NCBI GenBank assembly: GCA_004431415.1
Contig: QPMI01000342.1
Span: 1 to 26,927 of the forward strand
Origin: Cyanophora paradoxa
Lineage: Eukaryota; Glaucocystophyceae; Cyanophorales; Cyanophoraceae
DNA length: 26,927 bases
Direction: 5' to 3'
Made by a program: the position numbers and the translations under genes. Position 1 is the stretch's first letter; every line of letters starts with the position of its first letter. Positions 1 to 8,312 of this stretch are shown one piece after another. Under the pieces are notes generated by a model, which was not told the origin of the DNA, ran no database searches, and worked only from the letters and a program-made list of their open reading frames with translations.

Positions 1-123
1 GGCGTGCCCTGATTCAGTACTCCGAGCAAGCTCCTAGACCAGAGGGTGAGGGTGTACCCAGCAATGATAGTTTCTGAGCTTCTGAGCTGAGTCTGCACGT
101 TGAGCCTTGATAACACATGCAAA

Positions 124-425
124 CTAGCTGCGGCCATGTCGATGGGTCGCGCGCAGCAAAAAAGGGAGTAGCCGCACACGGCGTGGCATGCCCGATTTTG
201 TGCCCCGCTCGACGAGGTCCGTGAAGTAGAGCAGCTGCCGTGCGTACAGCTTCCGCTCCTTCGCGTCCGCGTACACCTACGTGTACGCCTCTGTCGGCCG
301 CAGGCAGAACGCAGTGCGCGGGGCTCGCACCTCGACGCTGACAAGCTGCTTGTTTGGCTGGTCGTCATCACCGACGCTGAAAATCAGCTCCTCGGGATAC
401 TGCTCCTCGGACACGACTCTGAGCA
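124..425 (-). CDS. Unrecognised gene fragment, two putative exons
   Basis: I do not recognise this product. Two blocks on the minus strand look coding. The first (about 425-331) reads VVSEEQYPEELIFSVGDDD and continues to VSVE. The second (276 down to a TAG at 126-124) contains YADAKERKLYARQLLYFTDL. They join in phase if a 54-bp intron at 330-277 is removed, with donor GTGCGA and acceptor GTAG; the same GTGCG donor type recurs in the better-supported genes here. Without splicing the first block stops 14 codons after the proposed donor. The acidic and aromatic composition differs from the Arg/Pro/Ala-rich noise of other frames. The 5' end is not found (possible acceptor near 426), and the 3' end may lie further left if another intron follows the ERGTK segment. 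Calling this a gene rests on composition and phase only. Confidence 0.3.
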
Positions 426-1151
426 CCCGCGGCGGCCGATGAGCGCCGGCTACTCGGCATGACGACACTACTGCGTCGCCAGCGCCAACTCGCCACTCAC
501 CTGAACGAGACCGACTTGCTCGTGGCAGGCGCGCTGAGCATTACGCAGCGCCCCTTCCTGATCGCACTGCCAATGCGGACGACGGCTATGGGGCTTACAG
601 CGGCCGCCCCGTCGGCGAGGACTCGTACAGCGATTGATGCGCTCCGCGAGTGGCCATCGGCTGCTGGGTGAACTGCGGACATATCGCAATCGCCTAGCGA
701 GTGAAGCCTTGATCGCAGCTTGCTCTGCCTACGCTCTTTCGAATGCCGGTGCTCAGCGATCTCTGCCTCGCTTCCACGACTACTTATTGATTGACTCTAG
801 CTATAGATCTGTGACGCTTCTGCAGCTGCAGCTGCGTCGCGATCGACGTCGCCCGATCATCGTATCTCGAAAGGCGGGTCGGAGCACATTCGCACGCTTA
901 CGTACGTAGAGACTTCTAATAGTATTATAGCTAGGCTTAGCCCAGTATTCCGATAATCGATCTGTACCCTTGCACGAAAAACGCCGCTCGCAGCACCAGC
1001 TGTTTTTGAGGCCCGGCTATCGCTAGGCTTTCGGTTCAGATCATGGGATCCGAATTCGGATAGACTACATTCGAATTCGAGACACATACACAGGGCCAGC
1101 TGGCGCATGGCCATAAAACCCCGCCTAGCGCTAGGCTCATTCACGAGCGGC
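426..1151. other. Intergenic stretch, no gene recognised
   Basis: The stretch lies beyond the 3' end of the enoyl-CoA reductase gene and upstream of the left-hand gene fragment, both on the minus strand. Open frames here are short and Arg/Ser-rich with no family resemblance. The part around 780-1080 is less GC-rich and contains short palindromes such as ctatag, cgatcg and gaattcg. I see no RNA gene. Confidence 0.5.
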
Positions 1152-2710
1152 CTAGAAGAGGAAGGGGAAGATGCGATAGCGGATGCGGGGGTATTCCTTG
1201 CCGAAGTCGCGCTTGTATGCACGATGCTTGTCGCTGGCCCAGATTGCCATCTGGATGGCACCCACCGTCATAAATATCACCCCTGCGGCAGGCGTCAAAC
1301 AGGGCGAGGGGACGCAGAGCAGGGGGCGGGCCGCCGAGGGTCTGGGTCATTATGTTGAAGGCGAGCCAGGCGAGAATCTCGAAGGTGTAGTTGGGGCACG
1401 AGATCAGACAGAAAAGGATTCCTCGCGGAATCTTCCGCTCCTTCGAGCCTGGCGTTCACGAACGTCAGCGCGAGGGAGAGGGGGAGTGAGGCCGTCCGCA
1501 TCCTGACGGACCAGGTGGGCGGAGGTTGCGGAGCTGCACGTGCACGACAAAGTTGAGCAGCTCACACACCTGCCGCCGCGTCGGGCCACACACTTGCCTG
1601 AGGGAAGCGGAGGCGGGAGATTCGCGCACTACCCACATGGCGGCACCGAAATGGATGCGATCGGTGGCAGCGAGGAAGAAACGCCGGCCGCCGACCTCAA
1701 GAACGAGGTCCCGCGGCGCCATATAAAGCGGGTGGTTCACGAAGTACCCAACCAGCAGACCCGCCCCCTGCCCGGCATCAAGCCCCGAGCCAGAGCGTGG
1801 GGGGGAGGCGGGGTGGCGGGTACCCAGTAGTAGGAGCTGTTCTTGAAGAGGTTGAAGAGGGGCATGGTGCCCTTGGAGAATCGGTGCACGAAAAACGTCT
1901 CCAGTATGCGCTTGCCGAAGTGGGCGACCCAGAAGCCCATCGCCCAGCTGCCGCTTAGATCGAACGGCGGCGGGACGCGGTGGGGGCCAGGAAACGGGCG
2001 GACGTCTGGAGCTCGAGTACGTTTCTGTCCTTGGAAAGGGAGCCGTAGATTTGCTCGCGCCCCAGGTAGAGGCCAAGGTAGACGATCAGCGGGCCGAAGT
2101 ACTCCCAGAAGAACACCTGCCCTCCCATCGGGCCTTGTACGGGCGGGGCGAGCGGGGAGGCTGCACGGTCTGGTAGCCGATCTGCGGGCCGAGGTCCTTG
2201 AAGACGATGTCGGGTGGGGGCGAAGTCAAAGCCCGCGCGCGTGCGAGGCTCTGGAGGGCGCGCGCGGTTGAAAGCGGAGCGAAGGATATAGCCATTCGTT
2301 AGCTTGTACTCTGACAGCTTCTTATCGTCGGCGAGGACGATGGGCTTCTGACCTGGGGCGAGGGCGTCAGGCTGGTCCGCATTTCGGGCGCCGGGAACCG
2401 AACCCGCCGTAGTGGGTAGCGTGAGACGCTGCCGAGCCGGTCCGACGCGAACTTTCGTCTCTGCGCTCGCGCGAGAGAGCGTAAGAACCCCGTGGCGACC
2501 GCGTGAAGCCCTGCGCGCCCCACTACAGCCGTGGACGCGTTCCAATAGCTATGATCCACGTGCTCGGCGCGAGTCGCGGGAACTCTCGGGACGCAAAGTG
2601 GTAAACGCACTCTCGCTGATGGCCTTCTTCAACTGCTCGACCGTCGCCGAATCGGGCACGCTAACGCGACCGAGCTCTTTGCCGGAGCGGGTCTTGATGA
2701 CCAGGTCCAT
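1152..2710 (-). CDS. ECR: Very-long-chain trans-2,3-enoyl-CoA reductase
   Basis: This enzyme catalyses the last, NADPH-dependent step of the very-long-chain fatty acid elongation cycle in the ER membrane (TECR in animals, Tsc13 in yeast, CER10 in plants). Exons by splice site and phase: 2710-2611, 2460-2404, 2352-2290, 2213-2167, 2116-2004, 1947-1824, 1767-1633, 1569-1512, 1448-1314, 1282-1152. They sum to 963 nt, or 320 residues; human TECR is 308. The N terminus is the family's ubiquitin-like domain ([18 protein letters not shown], later [13 protein letters not shown]), followed by [12 protein letters not shown]. The steroid-5-alpha-reductase-like membrane domain shows [46 protein letters not shown] and [12 protein letters not shown]. 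Tyr253 in SCPNY matches the essential Tyr256 of yeast Tsc13. It ends in FPFLF, much like animal TECR. Introns are 31-150 bp; the third is AT-AC. The start is the first ATG in frame with the conserved N-terminal strand. The acyltransferase gene is divergent from it. Confidence 0.94.
2214..2289 (-). other. U12-type AT-AC intron of the enoyl-CoA reductase gene
   Basis: After the codons for TNG the minus strand reads ATATCCTTCG, which matches the U12 5' splice site consensus (RTATCCTTT) over its first eight bases. The intron ends CCCAC, and a branch-like TTTGAC lies just upstream with its A at 2226, 12 nt before the intron end; U12 introns require such short spacing. Removing 2289-2214 gives phase 1 on both sides and joins TNG to SDIVFKDLG. 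No GT donor in this interval restores the frame. The intron is 76 bp. Confidence 0.8.
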
Positions 2711-3459
2711 CCTCGATTCCAGCTCCCTGCACCCTGTACCCCAATCAAACACCGGCAGCGTGACCGGCTGCACCGCTGAACCAGTGCCGCACCACCGTTC
2801 CAAGTGCGGCCAGCCTGCGCAGCGAGGACTCCCCTGCAGCCTCTGCCACCTCGCGTCCAGCAAGCCTTAGCGATGGTACCAGGCTCCTGGGCAGGCTGCT
2901 CAGTCTTAGACGCGCTCGGCGCTCAGGCCGTCCTGGCTCCCACCGTTACTCCCGCTCTTGTCGGCAATCCTGCGCCGTGGGACGTGACGCGTACGCACCG
3001 ACCTTCGTGGTTCGCGGCGCCGGAACGCACGCGGAGACCGGCCGCTGCCTCTCGCACGCCGCGTTCTCGCACGACTTGGCGCTCTTTTGCGCGCTCCAGA
3101 CCGCTGTTCTCGACCGGTGTCCGCGTAACGGCGCCCGTCAGCAGTCTGCAATGCTGTGACGGTGTCGCGTCATCCAGGATAGCGGCTGTTCTGCCGGTCT
3201 CGAGGTGGATACGGGCGCCGGCCAGCACTTCGGAGCCAAAGACGATAGCTATAGCAGCATCGCTCGCGAGCGTCGGCACGCTGCAGCGTCTGGTCTTTCT
3301 CGCCTCTGTTTGGGAAGGCCTGCAGCGGCGTCTGGTCTTTCTGTCGCGCGTGGAGGTGGCGGCGGGCAAGCCGAAGCCACCGAGGCCGGAGGCCGACCCA
3401 GTCGCCGGCAAGGCGGAGTCGAAGGAGGACGTGCGGCCCTGCCTGCCGGATTCTCGAAG
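2711..3459. other. Divergent intergenic region between ECR and acyltransferase genes
   Basis: This 749-bp stretch separates two genes transcribed away from each other, so it should hold both promoters. I see no convincing TATA box. A 13-bp word, gtctggtctttct, occurs twice (3288-3300 and 3329-3341). Several frames are open by GC bias but carry no recognisable domain. An upstream 5' extension of the acyltransferase frame to about 3205 cannot be excluded: it stays open, but is Gly/Ala/Arg-rich and low in information. Confidence 0.4.
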
Positions 3460-4249
3460 ATGGACTCCCCTCTCATTTCCCCCGGGCAGGACCGGATCAA
3501 GAAGGTGGGGTGGGGACCTCGACTGAAGGCCGCTTTCGCGAGTGGTCCTGAGGCGGTGCGCCGCAAGCGCCGCGCTGCTCGACCCTGCGGAGACATGTAC
3601 AAGCCGCCAAGCCGGCGGCAGGTCCGTGCCGTGGCATTCTTTGCCTGGGTCCTGGTCGTCACCCTCGCGCTGGTGCGGATTAATTGAGCTGTTGAATACG
3701 CAAGCCCTGCAGGGTTGGAACTGTAGACCGTGTCACCCATGCAGGTACCCCCCGCGGTGCTAGCGTACCCCCTTGTGGCCCTGGCAGACAGGCAGCGGCG
3801 CACGTACGACAACTTGGGGATGGTGTGGTCCTGGGCCTGCACGGCCCCCTTCTTCCGCTTTCACGTCGTGGGTCCCCCACGGAGTGACGGCCTCTACAGC
3901 CAGCCGCCCCCGGCCCCTGCCGGCCCTTGCATTTACGTTTCCAATCACCAGGTGCCTGCCCATCGCCTCCTCTCACCCAGCCATCTGCCTGGGCGCGTTC
4001 AAACGACGCGCCGTAGAGCTGGCTGGATGCGTTCGCAGTGTACGCGCTGGGGCGGCACTTCAAGGTGCCGCCCACGTCGGGCGAGTCGGCCTCGAAGGCT
4101 GAAGCCCGATGGCAGGTGCTCGCGAGAACGGACGTTGTGTACAAGCTTCCTGTCATTGGCGCCCTCGCGAAACTCTTCCGCCACGTCCCCGTAGGCCCGC
4201 CCGCCAAACTGCGCCCCGTCCCTCGCATTCCCCCTCCCCTCCCCCCCCC

Positions 4250-4313
<64 letters not shown>

Positions 4314-5357
4314 CCGCCCCCCCCCCCCCCCCCCCCGCCCCACACCGCAAACCCCCAGCCCACACCCCCCAGCCCGGGCCCCACCCCACCCGCGCATCCC
4401 CCCCCCCCCCCCCCCCCCACCCACCCACCCACCACCCCCAGCCCCACCCCCACCTTTTCACACACCTCCCCTCCCCCCCCCCCCCCGCCCCAGCCCCCTC
4501 ACACACCCCACACACACCCCCCCACCCACCCCCCACCCCCCCACACACACCCATTTTCCCTCCCCACCCCATCCCCACCCCTCCCTTCATTTGACGTCTC
4601 TTCAGAGGTCGGTAACCGGGAGGCGAACGCACGGGCCCTTGAGGTGTGCAGAGACTTCCTTCGAGAGGGAATGCCCCTGTTCTTCTTTGCAGAAGGCCGC
4701 ATCGGGTCCCAACCACGCCCGTCCCACCCCGGGCAACCGCCCTTAAGGCGCCTTCCCGTTCGGCAGGAAACAGCGGCGGCCACGCGAATTCAAGCGCGGC
4801 GCCTTCCTCCTCGCAAAGGCCCGCCCTGTCACGGCACCCTGCACCGGCCCTAGGCCTGGCTCTGATGCCTGCCGCCCGCAGGAACTCGGCGTCCCCATCG
4901 TACCCGTGCACCCCCCAGATTACTCCACTTTTTCTTCTCGTCCGCCGTCCGCCAACAAAGAGTGCCGGCAGGTGACAATCGTCGGAACGGGTCGCCTGAT
5001 GCCGCCAGCCGCGGAGCTGACCCTCCGCTGTCCTCGTCACGTCGGGCCTGATGCTCTCCGTGTGCGCACTCCGCTGTAGCTACCCCCCGCTCGGCCCCCA
5101 AGCGGTATAGAACTTGAGGACAGATCGTGGTTCATCCACCAATCGAGACTGCGGGGAAGAGTCAGGCCGAGCTTCTCCACGTATGTTCCGCCCTGCCCCT
5201 GCCTTCTCGCCCATATGCATTTGTCTGAGGGGCGGGTCATGATCAGGCAACTCGTATGGCCGTCCTTTCGGCGCTGCCCTCGGAAGAGGAGGAGCGCGCC
5301 TTCGACGATGCCTTTGCTCCCCGCGACGTCCCCACATCCCATGGCCACCCAACATAG
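3460..5357 (+). CDS. PlsC-type 1-acyl-sn-glycerol-3-phosphate acyltransferase (LPAAT)
   Basis: It should transfer an acyl chain to lysophosphatidic acid to give phosphatidic acid, the precursor of membrane and storage glycerolipids. Exons: 3460-3672, 3745-3951, 4017-4064, 4116-4190, 4608-4705, 4767-4827, 4882 to about 5061, 5124-5180, 5247-5357; about 349 residues. A basic N terminus precedes a membrane segment at about residues 55-80. Motif I, NHQSWLD (H139, D144), is rebuilt exactly across the 3952-4016 intron. Then follow YKLPVIGALAKLFRHVP, motif III FFFAEGRIG (E210), FKRGAFLLAK, motif IV ELGVPIVPV, IVGTGRLMPP, and a helical tail PPIETAGKSQAELLH joined to ATRMAVLSALPSEEEERAFD. The first in-frame stop (5077-5079) falls in an intron if the last two exons are used. 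Donor 7 is uncertain (5062, or 5041 giving about 342 residues). Motif III lacks the usual Thr of EGTR. Plastid or ER location is not decidable. The 51-bp third intron is in frame and might be retained. Confidence 0.88.
4191..4607 (+). repeat. Pyrimidine/C-rich low-complexity intron of the acyltransferase gene
   Basis: This intron interrupts the gene between the codons for RHVP and VGNREANAR. It holds an unbroken pyrimidine run at about 4228-4315, including roughly 30 CT dinucleotides, then long C runs, CCCA/CACC repeats and CA-rich stretches. The opposite strand is G-rich throughout, with many runs of four or more G. It is about six times longer than the other introns of the gene. C-run lengths may be unreliable in assembly. 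Confidence 0.85.
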
Positions 5358-5561
5358 ATTTGACCCTGCCAGGCTGCTCGCAAAATGTGCGACTAATCAT
5401 GAATTAAGTGCCTCCGACGGCTCCTGAGGCTTGGAGCATATGCATGTGCAAAGCCTTGATATCGATCATGAAGCCGTATATACACAGTACGTACCGCCCC
5501 AGCTGCAGTTGGCCATGGAACCGTTGAACTTGCTCGAGCTCGCGATCGTGTTGGTATCATG

Positions 5562-5602
5562 ATCCGATGATCATGATCATATGCATACTATGATCATCGG
5601 AT
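5562..5602. repeat. Inverted repeat, 13-bp perfect arms
   Basis: The left arm ATCCGATGATCAT (5562-5574) and its exact reverse complement (5590-5602) flank a 15-nt loop that itself contains TGATCA-like and ATGCAT palindromes. The word CATCCGATGATC appears once more at about 5996. Function is unknown; a cruciform, a protein-binding site or part of an untranslated RNA are all possible. Confidence 0.7.
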
Positions 5603-6223
5603 ATGCAACGTTAACTTGGCAAAATTAGGCGCTGACGATTCACTGCCAGGATGATCGATATCATAGTATCACTGATCATGCATAGATATGTGACTCGCGA
5701 TGATCAGTGCCACTGTGAGATCCACGCGGCGCACTGCGGCAAGCCGGCGCCTCAGGGCCGGGGCCTGATAAGCTTTATATATATATCACTCAGTCATGAT
5801 CACTGAGTGACTGTGCAAATTAAATTAAATCGCGATCGTCATGGTGTACATGTTGATCATGAATTGTTCTACCACGTGCATGCACAGGCTACGGAAATTA
5901 TAAACTAAATTTAAAAGAACAGCTAGTCGGACAAGATTTTATTAATGTCATTGAATCTAGCTGAGCGTCAGACACAACGTCCATGATTGTATGTCATCCG
6001 ATGATCCTGCAAAACCCAAGCTCACAATGCCATCAAGCCGAGAAGACTAGCAAGCTTCAAGGGGCTGCATCTTGTGAGACGGGCTCGGGGTCAATATTCC
6101 AACTCAAAAATCCATCACAATCGAAAGAGAAGCAGGATCGGACACGAAGCGGTATGCGAGGTGGACGGTCTCGCTCCCGGAGTCCGCCAGGCCTAGCTAT
6201 AGGGCCGCGCCGTCCACTTGAAG

Positions 6224-6312
6224 CTCGGGGTGCGGAGGGAGGGAGCGGACTGTCTCGGGGTCCCCGCCTCAGGTCTGTCTCGGGGTGCGGAGCTCGAGGG
6301 AGGGAGCGGACT
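6224..6312 (+). repeat. Short direct repeat upstream of ClpR
   Basis: Two copies of a GC-rich word beginning ctcggggtgcgg and ending gggagggagcggact lie at 6224-6251 and 6279-6312. The second carries an extra agctcg. A third partial copy (ctcggggtccc) sits between them. The position, 300-400 bp before the ClpR start, allows a promoter element but does not show one. Confidence 0.6.
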
Positions 6313-6626
6313 GAGAGGACGCTGGGGACGGACGCCGCTCGCAGAAGCCAGAGACGATTGCCCTGTCGTCCTGGCGCTTGCGTCAGATGGCGCTTGCACA
6401 GCACTGCAGGTGAAAGGAATCGGTTCACCTGCACGCATATGCGCGGCGGCCCGCGCTTCCTACACCCAGCTTTTAAACTGTCCGCGACGGACTCGTACGC
6501 CGGCGGTTGCACCCTAACAAGGGCTCAGACTACTCTAAAACGGACTCACCTCGTACACGGGATTGCGGCGAGTTGGCAACTTGGCATAGGCTTCTTCCGA
6601 GTGTACCCCGCTCACCAAACAAAAAA

Positions 6627-8147
6627 ATGGCAGCGTTCGTTCCAGCAGCGGCGTTCGGCTCACGCAGCCAGCTGCAGCATGCCCAGGTAGTGGCTTCGGC
6701 GTCTATCTGCCGCCGTGCGCTCCGCAATGCTCTGGGACCCACCCTCGCGCGCTGAACGTCGCTTCAACAGGGCCCCACGCCGATGTCAGCGCGTCGAGCA
6801 GCGGCTTTCACGGCGAAGCTTCGAGCCTGCGCTCGGTGCGGTTTGACGCGTCCTCTCCCCGGAGATTTTTCGTTCACAAGTCCTCTGGCGGTGCGCGAGC
6901 GGTGGGCCTCTATCTGGAAACCTAGCTCGGAGACTGATTGCTTTCGTGCGCGCCGCCTTCGGTCGTCCGGACACGACGAGCAGATCACCGTCGGGAAGCG
7001 CGTGCGGATGGTGCCAGGATTCGTATGGCCGGCCGCAAGGGCAATGACCAACCCCCTCCGGATCTCCCCTCCCTCCTCCTCAACTCTCGCATCGTCTACC
7101 TCGGCATGCCGCTCGTCCCGGCCGTGACCGAGCTTATTATCGCCCAGGTGTGACCGTCCGCGGGTAGCCGCGGGGGTTTTTTGTTCTTGGCCGCATAGAC
7201 ACGCGATTGGTGTTTTAGCAGTTAAGCTTGCGGGTGCTTAGTTTCAGCCAGCTCGAAGCGTCAGCGCATCTGACCACGCCTCGCGCTCAGCTCCTCTGGC
7301 TGCAGTACAACGAGCCCCAGAAGCCCGTTATCATGTACATTAACTCAACTGGCACTTCTCGCGCTGACGGTGCGCCTTGTTAACCATGGCAGGCCTTCAA
7401 TCGGGCCTCGCTCGCTCTCCGTCTCCTCACTCAAAACCCTCACTCTCTTTTCGTTCCTTTGTCTGCGCAGGTGAGACTGTCGGCTTTGAGACGGAGGCCT
7501 TCGCCATCTGCGACACAATGGCGTACATCAAACCCCAGGTCCGCAGAGACCCGCCCTCTCTCTCCGCATGCCAAGGCTAACGCTGTCGTGCGCAGGTGCA
7601 CGCGATCTGTGTCGGCCAGGCGTACGGGATGGCGGCCATGATCCTTGCCTGCGGCACGAAGGCACGAAAGCCCCGCTCTGCGCACGCTCAAAGCCCTGAG
7701 GTCGGAGTCTCGCAGGGCTTCCGCGGGTCACTCCCGCACGCGACAATCATGCTGAACCAGCCTCGCACCAGCGCCCAGGTCCGCGTTGTCGCTGCGCATT
7801 CGAGCGGGAGAGCCCCGTGTTGATATTGGGCGCAGGGCCAGGCGACGGAGATCGCCATCAAGGCGCGGGAGGCGATGTCGAACAGGCAACTCATGCTCGA
7901 AATCCTGGCCGAGAAGACCGGCCAGGTCCGCCGCTAGTCCCGCGCTTTACTAGGGAGCCGCCGACCGCTATCCGCTTCGCCTTGCGAGCCACCGCTGAGG
8001 GTGGGGGGGCGGCAGACGGTGCAGAAGATCGAGCAGGACTCGAGCCGGAGCTTCTACCTGGCGCCGGAGGAGGCGATCGGCTATGGCCTCATAGACCGCG
8101 TACTCTCCCCGCAAGAGCTGCCCCGCGCCGTGCCCATGAACGTGTAG
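6627..8147 (+). CDS. clpR: ClpR, non-catalytic subunit of the plastid Clp protease
   Basis: ClpR subunits share the ClpP fold and sit in the Clp core rings of plastids and cyanobacteria without cutting peptides. Exons: 6627-6714, 6771-6890, 6984-7147, 7291-7369, 7471-7538, 7596-7778, 7836-7925, 8016-8147; 307 residues. The start MAAFVPAAAFGSRSQ and the Ser/Ala/Arg-rich next exon look like a plastid transit peptide with an N-terminal Phe. The mature part begins PPPDLPSLLLNSRIVYLGMP, then MYINSTGTSRADGETVGFET, VGQAYGMAAMILACGTK, LPHATIMLNQP and EEAIGYGLIDRVL. The catalytic Ser position is Gly (AYGMA for ASMG) and the His is Asn (MLNQP for MIHQP); Asp in EQDSSR is kept. Lost Ser and His define ClpR; the N-terminal part most resembles plant ClpR4. 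Residues after ACGTK include an 18-codon insert, perhaps a 54-bp GC-AG intron (7662-7715), which would leave 289 residues. The first two exon joins rest on phase and signals only. Confidence 0.93.
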
Positions 8148-8312
8148 CAGACCCGCCCTCGCGATCCCCGCGGGTTTCAATATACTACGCCTCGTTGTAT
8201 ACGCAGTACTACTCGCGCTCTTACTCTTGGGGAGACGCATAGTGTGCGCGCGCATCTGTCACTGAGTCATGGACTTTGAAGAGCTAGGGCGCCTGAGGCG
8301 GAGGCGAGGTGC
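8148..8312. other. Convergent 3' intergenic spacer (ClpR / Rieske)
   Basis: Only 165 bp separate the stop codons of two genes that converge, so their 3' untranslated regions probably overlap. This spacer, with the 3' parts of both genes, is the portion copied into the tandem array from 14672 on. I see no clear polyadenylation signal. Confidence 0.6.

Larger units (their letters stand above)
5358..6626. other. Intergenic region with an AT-richer, TGATCA-dense core
   Basis: This region lies between the acyltransferase gene and the ClpR gene. The part at 5420-5990 is much less GC-rich than the rest of the window and full of TGATCA, ATCGAT, ATATAT and GATC palindromes. From 6000 on it is GC-rich again and carries a short direct repeat. 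A plain A run (6621-6627) abuts the ClpR start. I find no coding exon or RNA gene; the ClpR promoter probably lies in the right-hand part. Confidence 0.5.

Noticed and set aside
4038-4594. Long open frames rich in Pro, Ser and Leu (plus strand) or Gly, Arg and Glu (minus strand) over the C-rich tract
   Set aside because: They are produced by CT and C-run low complexity inside an intron; the flanking acyltransferase exons splice around it in phase.
5077-5079. TAG as the end of the acyltransferase gene
   Set aside because: The blocks at 5124-5180 and 5247-5357 match the family's C-terminal part (PPIET, AELLH joined to ATRMAVLSAL) and join in phase with good donors, so this stop is probably intronic.
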